Notes: generated by a model not told the origin, from the letters alone. DNA of 9,279 nucleotides from an uncultured Pseudoclavibacter sp. (GCA_946221025.1 CAMIMS010000060.1:1-9279), one strand, 5' to 3'. Counted from the first letter of the stretch, positions 1-7,200 are shown. Numbers and translations: made by a program.

Positions 1-2230
1 CTACTGGTCAATCACGAACCCGAAGCTCGAGCTGAAGGGCGGCACGGGCCGGCTCACCGGAACCGCATCCGGTATCGGTGCGGACATGGAAGATCCCTCC
101 CGCTGGGAGGTGATCCCGACCCGTGATATTGACCTCGCAACGATCTCGAACCCGGTATCACTGAAAGCCGGTGTGACGCAGATCGATACCGACTACGCCG
201 GCGTGCGTATTTCGGGCAATAGCAACCTGGCGCCGCAAGACACGAGCGGCGCGGGCTGGGGGTCGTTCCCGCAGTCGTGGGTCGACTACAACGTGCTCAC
301 CGGCCAGTCGTCGTACTGGTACCACTCCGGTGCGCCTGCCGACCCGAAGAAGCAGTCAAAGCCACTCATCGTGACCATTCCCGAGACCACCGTGGCAAGT
401 GTCGATGCTGGGACGGTCGTTCGTGGATCGACCAACGGAGTCGGCATCACGGTGACCGGTATCCCGGACGGCACCCGCGGCCAGCTCGTGGCACGAGCCG
501 GCGGTGTCGAACTGGCACCGCTTCCCGGTCAATCGGCCTCGGTGACCGGCCCCTCGTTCGCGGGCCGGTTCGATACATTGTCGCTTCCGGTGGGAACGCA
601 CGAAATCACCTTCGCGGTTCGTGGCTCCGGAGGTGATGAGTCGTTGCTTGCGATCTCCGACCCTGTCAGCGTTCGCGTTGTTGATCCCCTCGGGAAGACT
701 CCGCCGTCGCTCCTGCGGCCGACGCCGACCGCGCGTTCCATCCAGGTGAACTGGGCGTGGCCGAATTCCGCGCAGGGGAAGCCGACGGACTACCTCGTTC
801 GAGTAAGTCAGCCGGGGACAGCGACGCCAGTTGCCCAGCGCGAAGTGCAGGCCGAGGATGGCGCGATGTCGGTGACGCTCACCGAAGGCATCGTGCCGAG
901 CCGCAACTACGTCGTGAGTGTCACGCCCCGCGCCGGGGACAGTGAGGGAACGAGCGCTACTGAGAAGGTACGCACCCTCGATGAGGAGAAAAATCCAACG
1001 CCCGGTACTTCCACGCCGGGCAGCGGAGGCGGGGCGAACCCGGCAGCGGATGGGGCAACCATGTACTGGGGTCTGAACGCTGAGTCGAGCTCGGGCGCCT
1101 TCTATGGCGGCTGCAACTTCCTCTCCGCCGGGCGCAGCGGCAACAGCGGCCGCGCGGCCGCCTGGGACGGCAAGCTCTATAAGCCCACCGATGGAAACGT
1201 GTCGATCGTGAAGCCGCAGGGCGACCAGCTCGTTGAGGCGACCTGGGAGACCCGCTGCACCGACCGAAACGGTGAGCGGGTAACGACATCGCGCCGCGGC
1301 GCGAATACCGAGTCGATGGTTAAGCTCACCGGCGGCCAGGTAACGAAGAAGCCGAACGGCGATATTCGCGTTCAGTGGAAGGGGTCATTCACCGTCGCCT
1401 ACTACGGCGGAATGTCCTATTGGAGCGCGACCGATCCGGTGCTCGAGATCTCATCGAAGGGTGGTCGTCTGACCGCAACCGCTTCGGGGTACGGTGCCGC
1501 GATGGACGATCCGTCCAAGTGGGTTGAGCTGAAGCCGCGCTCGGTCACGCTCGCGAACCTCTCGTCACTGCAGGCGGCTCAGGTCGCGGCTGACAACGGC
1601 TTCGCGCTCACTCCCGACTACGTGGGGGTCGCCTACGGCGGCAACTCAACCGCGCAGGGTTTGGCCGGCGGCGACGAGACTTCGGTCACGGGACAGGCAC
1701 GCCGAACGAGCGCGAATGAGGAGTACTGGGGCTCATTCCCGACTGACTTCGTCGACTTCCAAAAGGAGACCGGACAGTTCTCGTACTGGTTCACCTCCGG
1801 TGGCGTGCGCGACCAGTACAAGCCGGCAAGCACCATCACGGTCGCTCTGAACGGTGATCGGGCCCCGGCGGTCGGCCCCTACACCGCAGCGCCAGGTTCC
1901 GGCAGCACGACCGCGAACGGCGGAACGTCGCCGTCCGTACCGGGCCGTGGACCCGGAAGCCAGGGAAGCGGCTCGAACGCAAACCCGGCAACGGCGCGTC
2001 CAGCACCGTCACGGGGCGGGGGACTCATCGACTCGCTCGATGCGTTCGCCGAGGCGATCACCGGTGGTGCCTACTCGCGGCAGAGCACCGCAGAGGGCGG
2101 TGAACCGGTGCACCCGGCACGGTTCATGATGGCCGGGGGAGTGGGCATGCTCGGCGTCGTCGCGCTTGACTGGATCGCATTCACGCTCATCCGCCGCCGA
2201 CTTGGCCTCGATCCGGCGATGTTCGTCTAG
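1..2230 (+). CDS. HtaA-domain haem-binding surface protein, C-terminal membrane anchor (5' partial)
   Basis: The frame is open from base 2, so the gene starts upstream of the window; the ATG at 86 lies inside a domain and is not the start. There are 742 visible residues. Residues 1 to about 128 are the second half of an HtaA domain (begins YWSITNPKLEL, ends with GQSSYWYHSG). About 128-228 is an Ig-like beta region and about 231-325 an Fn3-like module (IQVNWAWPN). A Pro/Gly linker follows, then a complete HtaA domain at about 353-617 (starts MYWGLN, contains GGCNFLSAG, ends FSYWFTSGGVRD). Cys371 and Cys419 in it could form a disulfide. A low-complexity Pro/Gly/Ser/Asn stretch leads to a hydrophobic segment at about 709-730 with RRR after it, which suggests a cell-envelope anchor with a short cytoplasmic tail. 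No LPXTG motif is present. HtaA proteins of Corynebacterium bind haem at the surface and pass it to the Hmu ABC transporter; that role here is inferred from family. The transporter genes would lie outside the window. Confidence 0.88.
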   Translation, partial: YWSITNPKLELKGGTGRLTGTASGIGADMEDPSRWEVIPTRDIDLATISNPVSLKAGVTQIDTDYAGVRISGNSNLAPQDTSGAGWGSFPQSWVDYNVLTGQSSYWYHSGAPADPKKQSKPLIVTIPETTVASVDAGTVVRGSTNGVGITVTGIPDGTRGQLVARAGGVELAPLPGQSASVTGPSFAGRFDTLSLPVGTHEITFAVRGSGGDESLLAISDPVSVRVVDPLGKTPPSLLRPTPTARSIQVNWAWPNSAQGKPTDYLVRVSQPGTATPVAQREVQAEDGAMSVTLTEGIVPSRNYVVSVTPRAGDSEGTSATEKVRTLDEEKNPTPGTSTPGSGGGANPAADGATMYWGLNAESSSGAFYGGCNFLSAGRSGNSGRAAAWDGKLYKPTDGNVSIVKPQGDQLVEATWETRCTDRNGERVTTSRRGANTESMVKLTGGQVTKKPNGDIRVQWKGSFTVAYYGGMSYWSATDPVLEISSKGGRLTATASGYGAAMDDPSKWVELKPRSVTLANLSSLQAAQVAADNGFALTPDYVGVAYGGNSTAQGLAGGDETSVTGQARRTSANEEYWGSFPTDFVDFQKETGQFSYWFTSGGVRDQYKPASTITVALNGDRAPAVGPYTAAPGSGSTTANGGTSPSVPGRGPGSQGSGSNANPATARPAPSRGGGLIDSLDAFAEAITGGAYSRQSTAEGGEPVHPARFMMAGGVGMLGVVALDWIAFTLIRRRLGLDPAMFV

Positions 2231-2240
2231 GCCCGTCGAA

Positions 2241-2258
2241 TCGCATTCGCTAATGCGA
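2241..2258. terminator. small stem-loop after the HtaA gene
   Basis: TCGCATT (2241-2247) pairs with AATGCGA (2252-2258) around a 4-nt loop, 10 nt after the HtaA stop codon. It stands directly before a stronger hairpin at 2260-2286. Together they look like a double stem-loop between convergent genes. There is no U-tract, which is common for terminators in high-GC actinobacteria. Confidence 0.45.
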
Positions 2259-2259
2259 T

Positions 2260-2286
2260 GGTGCCCGCGTGAATCACGCGGGCACC
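2260..2286. terminator. bidirectional terminator (13-bp perfect inverted repeat)
   Basis: GGTGCCCGCGTGA and its exact complement TCACGCGGGCACC are separated by one base. The RNA of either strand can form a GC-rich stem of about 10 bp with a short AT-containing loop. It lies between the end of the HtaA gene (2230, plus) and the end of the convergent minus-strand gene (2314), so it can end transcription from both sides. No long T-run follows on either strand. Confidence 0.65.
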
Positions 2287-2313
2287 ACGTCGCTCATTCA
2301 GCGAGGGCTTCGG

Positions 2314-2610
2314 TCAGCGTTCGGGAAAGAGATCATCACCGAGGCCGAGGTCGGTGCTGTCGTCGTCAGTGCTGTCGTCGTCGCTGATCGGGTGCGCGAC
2401 GCCATCGACCTGACCGCGGGAGATCGAACCGGATGCATCAAGCCAGATGCGAAGCCCGGTCTCGTGCTCCAGGACGGGTCGCCCCTCGAGCCAGGTGAGT
2501 GTCCAAACCGAGCCAGGATCAACCTGCTCGCTGGCTACCGCGGCAGCCATTTCGGCGGGAAGATCCGCGGGCGCCTCATCCGCGTGCTTGAAGCGTGTGC
2601 CGATTCTCAT
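2314..2610 (-). CDS. small hypothetical protein with acidic tail
   Basis: A 98-aa protein of unknown function. Its ATG overlaps the TGA of the upstream PRC-barrel gene in an ATGA arrangement (2607-2610), and no separate Shine-Dalgarno is evident, so translational coupling is likely. Residues 1-75 form a compact mixed region with a Trp-rich core (SVWTLTWLEGRP at 35-45, then LRIWLD at 53-58). Residues 76-98 are acidic, with DDDST repeated twice. No signal peptide or membrane segment is visible and I recognise no family. G/C-rich third positions and the 4-nt overlap support a real gene over the opposite-strand reading. The operon context suggests a link to the PRC-barrel protein. Confidence 0.72.
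   Translation of the reverse strand: MRIGTRFKHADEAPADLPAEMAAAVASEQVDPGSVWTLTWLEGRPVLEHETGLRIWLDASGSISRGQVDGVAHPISDDDSTDDDSTDLGLGDDLFPER
2354..2383. repeat. 15-bp tandem duplication in the acidic tail
   Basis: Two 15-bp units, 2354-2368 and 2369-2383, are identical at 14 of 15 positions. Read on the minus strand they encode the doubled DDDST motif of the small acidic protein. A slipped-strand tract of this kind can vary in copy number between strains without shifting the frame. Confidence 0.7.
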
Positions 2611-3152
2611 GAGTAGTTCGATGCATTCCGGGCGGAGCGGTCGCGAGCTTGCTGGTGGCTGACCGCGCCGTCAAGATCTCCGGGAGCGTCGGGCTCCGCG
2701 CTCGGCTCATGGTGCTCGAGGTCATCCGCATCGTCGTGGTTGCCCGAAGGCGCTGTCGCGGTGTTCGCTTCCGCGGGTTCGGAGACCGGGTCGAGGCGGA
2801 GGCCAGCGCCCCGTTCCACGATTCGGCGGAGGGCTGGCCGAGTCAGTCCGAAGTGGGTGTAAACCGAGTCCTCGAACTCGGGACGGATGCGTTCCGCGTC
2901 AGCGCTCACCGCGGGCGCCGTGAGCACCGAGCGTTCATCAACGTCAAGGCGCACCCGTTCCGACTCGATGGTCGCGCCACTGACCGGAACGAGCACGCGA
3001 TCAGTGCGTCCGGGCACGTTGCGCAGCCGGATGAAGCTCGGCGCGCGCGAACGATCGTCGAGGAAGATCTGCTCGACGACACCGATGATCTTCCCGGTTC
3101 GGTCGCAGGCGAGTTGGCCGAGGAGAGCCCGTGCACGTCGATTCTTGAGCAT
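2607..3152 (-). CDS. PRC-barrel domain protein
   Basis: A 181-aa protein. The start at 3152 is chosen because AGAAAGGAG stands 5 nt before the ATG (MLKNRRARALLGQ); an in-frame ATG at 3206 would add a Pro/Arg-rich stretch with no ribosome site. Residues 7-75 have the PRC-barrel pattern: GQLACDRTGKIIGVVEQIFL, then FIRLR, then a VLVPV strand. About 92-105 (PEFEDSVYTHFGLT) resembles the short helix that follows the barrel in the DUF2382 protein encoded at 3472-4299 (VEQEEQLYRYYSI). From about 125 on the chain is low-complexity and acidic, rich in Asp, Glu, His and Ala, and probably disordered. PRC-barrels bind RNA or protein partners in RimM and in photosynthetic reaction centres; the role of stand-alone actinobacterial ones is not settled. 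No signal peptide is seen. It shares a transcript with the overlapping gene at 2314-2610. Confidence 0.82.
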   Translation of the reverse strand: MLKNRRARALLGQLACDRTGKIIGVVEQIFLDDRSRAPSFIRLRNVPGRTDRVLVPVSGATIESERVRLDVDERSVLTAPAVSADAERIRPEFEDSVYTHFGLTRPALRRIVERGAGLRLDPVSEPAEANTATAPSGNHDDADDLEHHEPSAEPDAPGDLDGAVSHQQARDRSARNASNYS

Positions 3153-3157
3153 GCGAA

Positions 3158-3166
3158 CTCCTTTCT
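3158..3166 (-). promoter_or_regulatory. strong Shine-Dalgarno deciding the PRC-barrel start
   Basis: The minus strand reads AGAAAGGAG, then TTCGC, then ATG at 3152. This is the best ribosome site in the region. It places the start at the second in-frame ATG and not at 3206. Confidence 0.75.
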
Positions 3167-3408
3167 CGGGATGTGGGGGTGGGGGTCGGCGTTCGCGCCA
3201 TCGCATTCGCCGTTGAGAAATTCACGCTATTACCGGCTCTTCTATGCGGCGTGCGTGCGAGGTGTGCGTGATCGGTGTACTCGCTGAGAGGGGCATGAGA
3301 AGTGAGACGTCGCGCGGGGATAGGCCCGGACGAAATCGACATCAATGCCAAACAGGCCCGCATAAGCGAAGCCGGTCGCGGCGGCGAAGCGACCCTGAGA
3401 AATACGAA

Positions 3409-3438
3409 GTGGGGCCGAGGATTGCTCCCCGGCCCCAC
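3409..3438 (-). terminator. hairpin terminator of the PRC/DUF2382 gene
   Basis: GTGGGGCCG (3409-3417) is the exact complement of CGGCCCCAC (3430-3438), with a 12-nt loop. It lies 33 nt past the stop codon at 3472-3474. On the minus strand the stem is followed by TTCGTATTTCTC, a moderately T-rich tail. The DUF2382 message therefore probably ends before the next PRC-barrel gene, making them separate units. Confidence 0.7.
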
Positions 3439-3471
3439 CTACTGGCCGTTATCGGCGTTGAAGGCTATGCC

Positions 3472-4299
3472 TTACGCACGGTCCTCGGGACGGATGTCAC
3501 CCTGGACACCCTCCTCGACCTCGACGTGCTCGCGCGAAACCTCGCCCGAAACCGTCTGGTTCTCGGTCACGGTCTCGGTGCCGACGTGAACGCGCTCGGT
3601 CTCGACGGTTTCCTTCGCGACGACCGGGCGCTCCTCGCGGAGGGTCACCTCGTGGTCGAACTCTTCACCGGGGTTGGCGTCGAGGCCACCGGGAACGGCG
3701 CGGCCACCCTCGACCGGCTCGCGGTCAACGACGAGGCGCTCCTTCGAGACGGGCACGGAGACCTGCTCGTTCTCGGTGGTGACATACTTGCGGATGCGGG
3801 CGCGACCGGTCTCGACGGTCTCGGTGCCTACGTTCAGGCGCTCCTCGCGAACCGAGATGTCGTCGGTGCCGTGGGCGGCGCCAGCCTGGGCGTGCTGAGC
3901 CTGCTCGCCCTGCGCGTACTGGCCCTCGACGTACTGTCCCTCAGCGTGCTGGCCCTGCTGACCCGCAGCGGCGGCCGGGGCAGCGGCGTCGATGCTGTAG
4001 TAGCGGTAGAGCTGCTCTTCCTGCTCAACCGAGAGGTGGCCGTCCTCGACGCTCTCGTTCGGAGCGTCCTTGACGAAGTCCTTTTCGTACGCGACAACGA
4101 TGTCCTCACCGTCGAAGTTCGCGTTGTGCAGCGGAACGAAGGTCTCGTTCGCACCGAACAGGCCGGTGTTCACGGTGACCCAGCTCGGCTCGCCAGTGCG
4201 GTCGTCAAGGTAGAGCTGACCGACCGAACCGATCTTGTCGCCCTTCGAGTCAACAACGTTGGCGCCGAGAATGCGGTCGATGCTGTCCTGCGTGATCAT
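3472..4299 (-). CDS. PRC-barrel and DUF2382 (YsnF/AvaK-like) domain protein
   Basis: A 275-aa protein. GAGAGGAA precedes the ATG at 4299 at good spacing. Residues 5-80 are a PRC-barrel (GANVVDSKGDKIGSVGQLYLD, then WVTVNTGLFG and TFVPL). A short acidic helix at 86-101 follows. Residues 104-145 are an Ala/Gln/Gly linker with imperfect EGQY/AQGEQAQ units. About 147-262 is DUF2382, with paired strands that repeat the pattern REERLNVGTETVETGR / REERPVVAKETVETERVHVG; this internal duplication and the Glu/Val richness are typical. The protein has no signal peptide. Family members such as Bacillus YsnF and actinobacterial homologues are linked to general stress, but the molecular function is not established. 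It lies between valS and a second PRC-barrel gene on the same strand, with its own terminator. Confidence 0.88.
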   Translation of the reverse strand: MITQDSIDRILGANVVDSKGDKIGSVGQLYLDDRTGEPSWVTVNTGLFGANETFVPLHNANFDGEDIVVAYEKDFVKDAPNESVEDGHLSVEQEEQLYRYYSIDAAAPAAAAGQQGQHAEGQYVEGQYAQGEQAQHAQAGAAHGTDDISVREERLNVGTETVETGRARIRKYVTTENEQVSVPVSKERLVVDREPVEGGRAVPGGLDANPGEEFDHEVTLREERPVVAKETVETERVHVGTETVTENQTVSGEVSREHVEVEEGVQGDIRPEDRA

Positions 4300-4340
4300 G
4301 AGATTCCTCTCGTAGGTGATGACGTCCGCTAGATGTTGAT

Positions 4341-4359
4341 CGAACGTTTGGCACGTTCG
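4341..4359 (-). promoter_or_regulatory. inverted repeat in the leader of the PRC/DUF2382 gene
   Basis: CGAACGT (4341-4347) and ACGTTCG (4353-4359) are perfect 7-bp arms around TTGGC, about 41 nt upstream of the ATG at 4299. The 19-bp size and short spacer fit either an operator for a dimeric regulator or a leader hairpin. I cannot identify the protein that would bind it. A promoter is not clear; TTGCGT and TAACTT further upstream (minus strand, about 4399-4424) are a weak pair. Confidence 0.4.
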
Positions 4360-4398
4360 CGTCAGGGAAGGTCCTGTCGTAGCGGAACGATGATCAAG

Positions 4399-4500
4399 TT
4401 AACGACCGACTTCGAACGCAAGATGGCTATTTCGTGCGAGCAAACCGGGCACCCGCTGTGCAATATCTGCGAGATTGGCTTCGTGCGCGAAAATGGTCAT
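4399..4500 (-). CDS. possible 33-aa small ORF downstream of valS
   Basis: An ATG at 4500 opens a 33-codon frame starting MTIFAHEANLADIAQRV and ending FEVGR, with a TAA stop at 4399-4401. GAGG lies 9 nt before the ATG, and GATAGT, which would suit a leaderless start, lies 4 nt before it. The peptide could form an amphipathic helix. It sits in the gap between valS and the DUF2382 gene, in DNA that looks less GC-rich than its surroundings. The opposite strand also has a short open frame with four Cys/His residues here, so coding is unproven on either strand. Confidence 0.25.
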   Translation of the reverse strand: MTIFAHEANLADIAQRVPGLLARNSHLAFEVGR

Positions 4501-4559
4501 TTGCACTATCCTCGATCTGGTACCGTCGCGCGACTTGCAGGAATCCGGACTCGAATTTC

Positions 4560-7190
4560 TTACTGATCCGTCTCGACGAGTTCGATGTCGCGGACGGTCA
4601 GTTCATCCGCTTCTTCGAATTTCAGCTCCGCGATGCGACCGACGCTCGCAAGGTCTGCCGTCGCAGCTCGCAACACGTCGAGTTCCCGCTCGGGAGCGGC
4701 AATCGTCGCGGTGCGCACCGGGGTCTTTTGCGAAGCCTTGGCCGCGGTCTTGGCGCCTCGGATGGAGGTGAGCGCGGCGCTGGTCAGGGCAAGCAGGTCG
4801 CCCTCGGTCGCGTCGGCACTTCCCGTTGGCAGCTCGAGTTCATCCGGAGCCGGCCACGACTCGGCGTGGATTGAACCCTCGTGCGTCCACGACCACACCT
4901 CATCCGTCGCGAACGGGATGAACGGTGCGAGCAAGCGCAGCATGACCGATACGGCGTGACGCATCGCGATGATTGCCGACGCGCGCCCGGTGCTTGAGCC
5001 TGCATCCGTGGCAGCATCTGCCGAGCCGTAGGCGCGCTCCTTGACGAGCTCAAGGTAGTCGTCGCAGAACGTCCAGAAGAACGTCTCGGTGACCTCCAGC
5101 GCACGCGCATGGTTGAACGCCTCGAACGCCGAGGTCGCATCCTGAACGACCCGCGTGAGCTCGCGCAGCATGGCGCGGTCGAGGGGCTCGGTGACGCGAT
5201 CAAGCGTCGCCTCCCCGTCGAGGGAGTATCCGAGGACGAGCTTCGCGGCGTTCAGCACCTTGATCGCCAGGCGCCGACCGATCTTGATCTGCGTCGGGTT
5301 TTGCGGGTCGAAGGCAGCGTCGGTGCCGAGGCGACTGGATGCGGCCCAGTAGCGAACCGCATCCGATCCGTGCTGATCGAGCAGGCCCGCCGGAGTGACG
5401 ACGTTGCCCTTTGACTTCGACATCTTCTTGCGGTCGGGGTCGACGATGAAGCCTGAGATCGTAGCGTTTCGCCACGGCACCACGCTGTGCTCGAGCTCTG
5501 CGCGAAGCAGGGTCGAGAAGAGCCACGTGCGAATGATGTCCTGGCCCTGCGGGCGCACGTCGTAGGGGAACACCACGTCGAAGAGTTCGCTGTCCCGCTC
5601 CCATCCACCGGCAAGCTGCGGCGTGAGCGATGAGGTCATCCACGTGTCCATGACGTCGACTTCGCCGGTGAAGCCGCCCGGAACATCGCGCTGCGACTCG
5701 TCGTATCCCGCGGGCGCATCGCTCGACGGGTCGATGGGCAGGGATGCCGTATCGGGCGTGATCACCCGGTCGTAGATGGGCTCGCCGTCGTCATCGAGCG
5801 GGTACCAAACCGGGATCGGCACGCCGAAGAAGCGCTGACGCGAAATGAGCCAATCGCCGGAGAGTCCCTCCACCCAGTTCTCGTAGCGAACGCGCATGAA
5901 GTCGGGGTGGAACGCCATCTCACGGCCGCGCTGGATGAGGCGGGCTCGCAGGTCTTCATCGGTCGCGCCGTTCTTCACGTACCACTGGCGGGTCGAGACG
6001 ATCTCGAGCGGCTTATCGCCCTTCTCGAAGAACTTGACCGGGTGCTGGATGGGCTTCGGGTCGCCCTCCATATCGCCCGAGTCCTGCAGCATCTCCACGA
6101 TCGCCTTCTTCGCGGAGAAGACCGTTTTGCCGGCCATCTCCGCGTAGGCGGCGCGGCCGCCTTCAGAGGTGATCGCATCCGGTGCCTCGGCGATCAGACG
6201 GCCATCCTTACCGATGACGCTGCGGTTTGGCAGGCCCAGCTCACGCCACCAGATGACGTCCGTGACATCACCGAAGGTGCAGATCATCGCGATGCCCGAT
6301 CCCTTGTCGGGCTGCGCGAGGGGGTGCGCCTTCACGGGCACGTCCACACCGAACAGGGGCGAGGTGACTGTTGTGTCGAAGAGTGGCTGGTAGCGCTCAT
6401 CATCCGGGTGCGCGACGAGCGCGACACAGGCGGGGAGGAGTTCGGGGCGCGTGGTCTCGATCCACACCTTCTCGCCGCCCGGGCGGGTGAAGGCGATGCG
6501 GTGGTAGGCACCGGGCTGGTCGCGGTCTTCCAGCTCGGCCTGGGCGACCGCGGTGCGGAAGGTCACATCCCACAGGGTCGGCGCATCGGCCTGGTATGCC
6601 TCACCGCGCTCGATGTTGCGCAGGAACGCCTTCTGACTCGCGGCGCGAGCCTCGTCGCCGATGGTGCGGTAGGTCTGGGTCCAGTCGACCGACAGGCCGA
6701 GCTGACGCCAAAGCGCCTCGAACGCACGCTCATCTTCGAGCGTGAGCTTCTCGCACAGCTCGATGAAGTTGCGGCGCGAGATCGGCTGATGGTCGGCGGC
6801 CTTGATGCTCTTGCCGTCGCCGCCCTCGTGGGGCGGGGTGAAGTCGGGGTCGTAGGGCAGCGAGGGGTCGCAGCGCACGCCGTAGTAGTTCTGCACGCGG
6901 CGCTCGGTGGGAAGGCCGTTGTCGTCCCATCCCATCGGGTAGAACACGCGCTTGCCGCGCATGCGCTGGTAACGGCAGACCACATCCGTGTGCGTGTACG
7001 AGAACACGTGGCCGATGTGCAGCGAACCGGATGCGGTCGGCGGGGGAGTGTCGACCGAGTAGACGTTCTCACGCGTCGCGCCCGCGCGCGGGAAGCGGTA
7101 AATGCCGGATTCTTCCCAGGCAGCGCCCCACTTGTCTTCGAGCCCTTCGAGCTTGGGCTTGTCGGGGATGCCTGCGGGGGATGCGGCCAT
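4560..7190 (-). CDS. valS: valine--tRNA ligase (archaeal-like class)
   Basis: Class I aminoacyl-tRNA synthetase that charges tRNA-Val with valine using ATP in the cytoplasm; 876 aa. The start at 7190 (MAASPAGIPDKPKLEG) is preferred because CGGAG lies 5 nt before it; ATGs at 7205 and 7241 have no ribosome site. The HIGH signature is at 58-61 and KMSKS at 589-593. The CP1 editing domain, which hydrolyses mischarged Thr-tRNA, is seen as ETTRPELLPACVALVAHPDD and GSGIAMICTFGDVTDV (297-312). The anticodon-binding helical domain includes FWTFCDDYLELVKER. The motifs WDDNGLPTERRV (88-99) and CTFGD are those of the archaeal-type ValRS found in some bacteria. The E. coli type has HAGMATQ and a TPAHDPND-like editing motif instead. 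There is no long C-terminal coiled-coil arm. All key motifs look intact. The symbol follows function. Confidence 0.96.
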   Translation of the reverse strand: MAASPAGIPDKPKLEGLEDKWGAAWEESGIYRFPRAGATRENVYSVDTPPPTASGSLHIGHVFSYTHTDVVCRYQRMRGKRVFYPMGWDDNGLPTERRVQNYYGVRCDPSLPYDPDFTPPHEGGDGKSIKAADHQPISRRNFIELCEKLTLEDERAFEALWRQLGLSVDWTQTYRTIGDEARAASQKAFLRNIERGEAYQADAPTLWDVTFRTAVAQAELEDRDQPGAYHRIAFTRPGGEKVWIETTRPELLPACVALVAHPDDERYQPLFDTTVTSPLFGVDVPVKAHPLAQPDKGSGIAMICTFGDVTDVIWWRELGLPNRSVIGKDGRLIAEAPDAITSEGGRAAYAEMAGKTVFSAKKAIVEMLQDSGDMEGDPKPIQHPVKFFEKGDKPLEIVSTRQWYVKNGATDEDLRARLIQRGREMAFHPDFMRVRYENWVEGLSGDWLISRQRFFGVPIPVWYPLDDDGEPIYDRVITPDTASLPIDPSSDAPAGYDESQRDVPGGFTGEVDVMDTWMTSSLTPQLAGGWERDSELFDVVFPYDVRPQGQDIIRTWLFSTLLRAELEHSVVPWRNATISGFIVDPDRKKMSKSKGNVVTPAGLLDQHGSDAVRYWAASSRLGTDAAFDPQNPTQIKIGRRLAIKVLNAAKLVLGYSLDGEATLDRVTEPLDRAMLRELTRVVQDATSAFEAFNHARALEVTETFFWTFCDDYLELVKERAYGSADAATDAGSSTGRASAIIAMRHAVSVMLRLLAPFIPFATDEVWSWTHEGSIHAESWPAPDELELPTGSADATEGDLLALTSAALTSIRGAKTAAKASQKTPVRTATIAAPERELDVLRAATADLASVGRIAELKFEEADELTVRDIELVETDQ

Positions 7191-7194
7191 GAGT

Positions 7195-7200
7195 GCTCCG
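7195..7200 (-). promoter_or_regulatory. Shine-Dalgarno deciding the valS start
   Basis: On the minus strand CGGAG stands 5 nt before the ATG at 7190. The two upstream in-frame ATGs at 7205 and 7241 lack purine-rich sites, so the shorter protein is preferred. Confidence 0.6.

Larger units (their letters stand above)
3153..3471 (-). other. 319-nt intergenic region between two PRC-barrel genes
   Basis: This gap must hold the end of the DUF2382 transcript and, if the genes are not co-transcribed, the promoter of the PRC-barrel gene at 3152. The left end carries that gene's strong ribosome site. An AT-richer patch at about 3212-3242 contains TAATAG on the minus strand (3232-3227), a possible -10 with no clear -35. 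The right end has a hairpin terminator at 3409-3438. I see no credible gene, tRNA or repeat in the rest. Confidence 0.5.

Noticed and set aside
86..88. ATG at 86 as the start of the HtaA gene
   Set aside because: Homology to the second HtaA domain continues upstream of it to the window edge, so it is an internal Met.
2269..2616. 115-codon plus-strand frame over the small acidic gene
   Set aside because: The minus-strand gene has the 4-nt coupling overlap and G/C-rich third positions, and the plus-strand frame begins inside the terminator hairpin.
2649..3287. Plus-strand frame opposite the PRC-barrel gene
   Set aside because: It is Arg-rich with no domain pattern, whereas the minus strand shows a PRC-barrel and an excellent Shine-Dalgarno.
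3860..3970. Possible tandem repeat or CRISPR-like tract
   Set aside because: The similarity comes from the imperfect EGQY/AQGEQAQ codon repeats in the DUF2382 linker. The units are short and not spaced like a CRISPR array.
3244..4332. 362-codon plus-strand frame, Leu/Val-rich, opposite the DUF2382 gene
   Set aside because: Its repetitive Leu/Val/Asp content is the complement of the Glu/Val repeats of DUF2382. The minus-strand product has two known domains and a good ribosome site.
4527..4560. tRNA-like sequence near GAATCCGGACTCGAATTTC
   Set aside because: It resembles a T-arm slightly, but no acceptor stem, anticodon arm or GGTTCGAATCC core can be built around it.
4333..4566. 77-codon plus-strand frame with a small Cys/His cluster (CEQTGHPLCNIC)
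   Set aside because: It resembles a zinc ribbon by eye, but there is no ribosome site or domain match and it runs into the 3' end of valS. It is kept only as a note.
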